Shown here: positions 23,138-23,177 of the stretch, one piece after another
How positions within the stretch are numbered: position 1 is the stretch's first letter
How the letters are laid out: each line of letters starts with the position of its first letter
DNA from: an uncultured Prevotella sp.
GTDB lineage: Bacteria > Bacteroidota > Bacteroidia > Bacteroidales > Bacteroidaceae
Assembly: GCA_900546575.1 (NCBI GenBank)
Contig: URDM01000049.1
Span: 1-23,177 of the forward strand
Reading direction: 5' to 3'
DNA: 23,177 nucleotides
Position numbers and translations under genes: made by a program
Notes under the pieces: generated by a model
Told to the model about the DNA's origin: nothing
What the model saw: only the letters and a program-made list of their open reading frames with translations
Databases searched by the model: none

Positions 23138-23177
23138 CATCCGCTTTCGAGAACGAACGAAACCTCAAGCAAAACGA

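Larger units (their letters stand above)
22695..23177. other. 483-bp gene-free right edge
   Basis: No convincing gene is seen. The stretch holds the minus-strand -7 box of the preceding gene, a four-unit 22-bp tandem repeat (22811-22898), a REP-like palindrome (22939-22970), a 12-bp palindrome (23025-23036) and a strong outward promoter (23107-23137). Two short frames across the tandem repeat have no recognisable content. Confidence 0.65.

Noticed and set aside
23100..23177. Start of a 16S rRNA or tRNA gene at the right edge
   Set aside because: The promoter is strong, but the 40 bases after it do not match a mature rRNA or tRNA 5' end that I can recognise, so the downstream gene stays unnamed.

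Overview
The window reads as chromosome from a member of the Bacteroidales, most likely Prevotellaceae (Prevotella/Segatella-like). The reasons are promoters of the TTG-N19/20-TAnnTTTG type, weak Shine-Dalgarno sequences, SusC-like/PF14905 outer-membrane barrels run by ECF sigma/anti-sigma pairs, DUF4468 and DUF4293 genes, the bamD-rpoZ-DUF4293 cluster and a menaquinone gene. No phage, plasmid, transposase, CRISPR array, tRNA or rRNA gene is visible. The genus is an inference from gene content only.

Region 1 (1-7241) is a cell-surface-signalling block. It holds the 3' part of one TonB-dependent/PF14905 receptor, an AAA/STAND-like ATPase with a PD-(D/E)XK-like tail, then an ECF sigma factor, a short anti-sigma factor and a complete second receptor. 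The second receptor carries its own STN-like N-domain, so sigma, anti-sigma and receptor form a plausible signal relay. The two receptors are clear paralogues. The ATPase between them has its own promoter and a set of repeated TGTCGTAATCT motifs. The sigma gene is bracketed by a perfect 16-bp inverted repeat.

Region 2 (7243-8990) has an HD-domain phosphohydrolase on the minus strand and menA on the plus strand. They diverge from a perfect palindrome whose arms spell a -33/-7 pair in both directions. Both genes end in strong hairpin terminators.

Region 3 (9004-16477) has a minus-strand run of uvrB, a DUF4468 protein, a small two-helix membrane protein and a putative porin. Divergent from uvrB is a plus-strand envelope/transcription cluster: bamD, rpoZ and a DUF4293 membrane protein.

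Region 4 (16535-20177) has the dTDP-L-rhamnose genes rfbC, rfbD and rfbB (rmlC, D, B) on the minus strand, without rmlA beside them, and a divergent secreted alpha/beta hydrolase.

Region 5 (20178-23177) has a 438-bp gene-free stretch with two hairpins, a secreted helix-hairpin-helix/beta-barrel protein on the minus strand, and a 483-bp gene-free right edge. That edge carries a 22-bp-period tandem repeat, a palindrome related to the terminator at 7202-7241, and a near-consensus outward promoter whose gene lies beyond the window.
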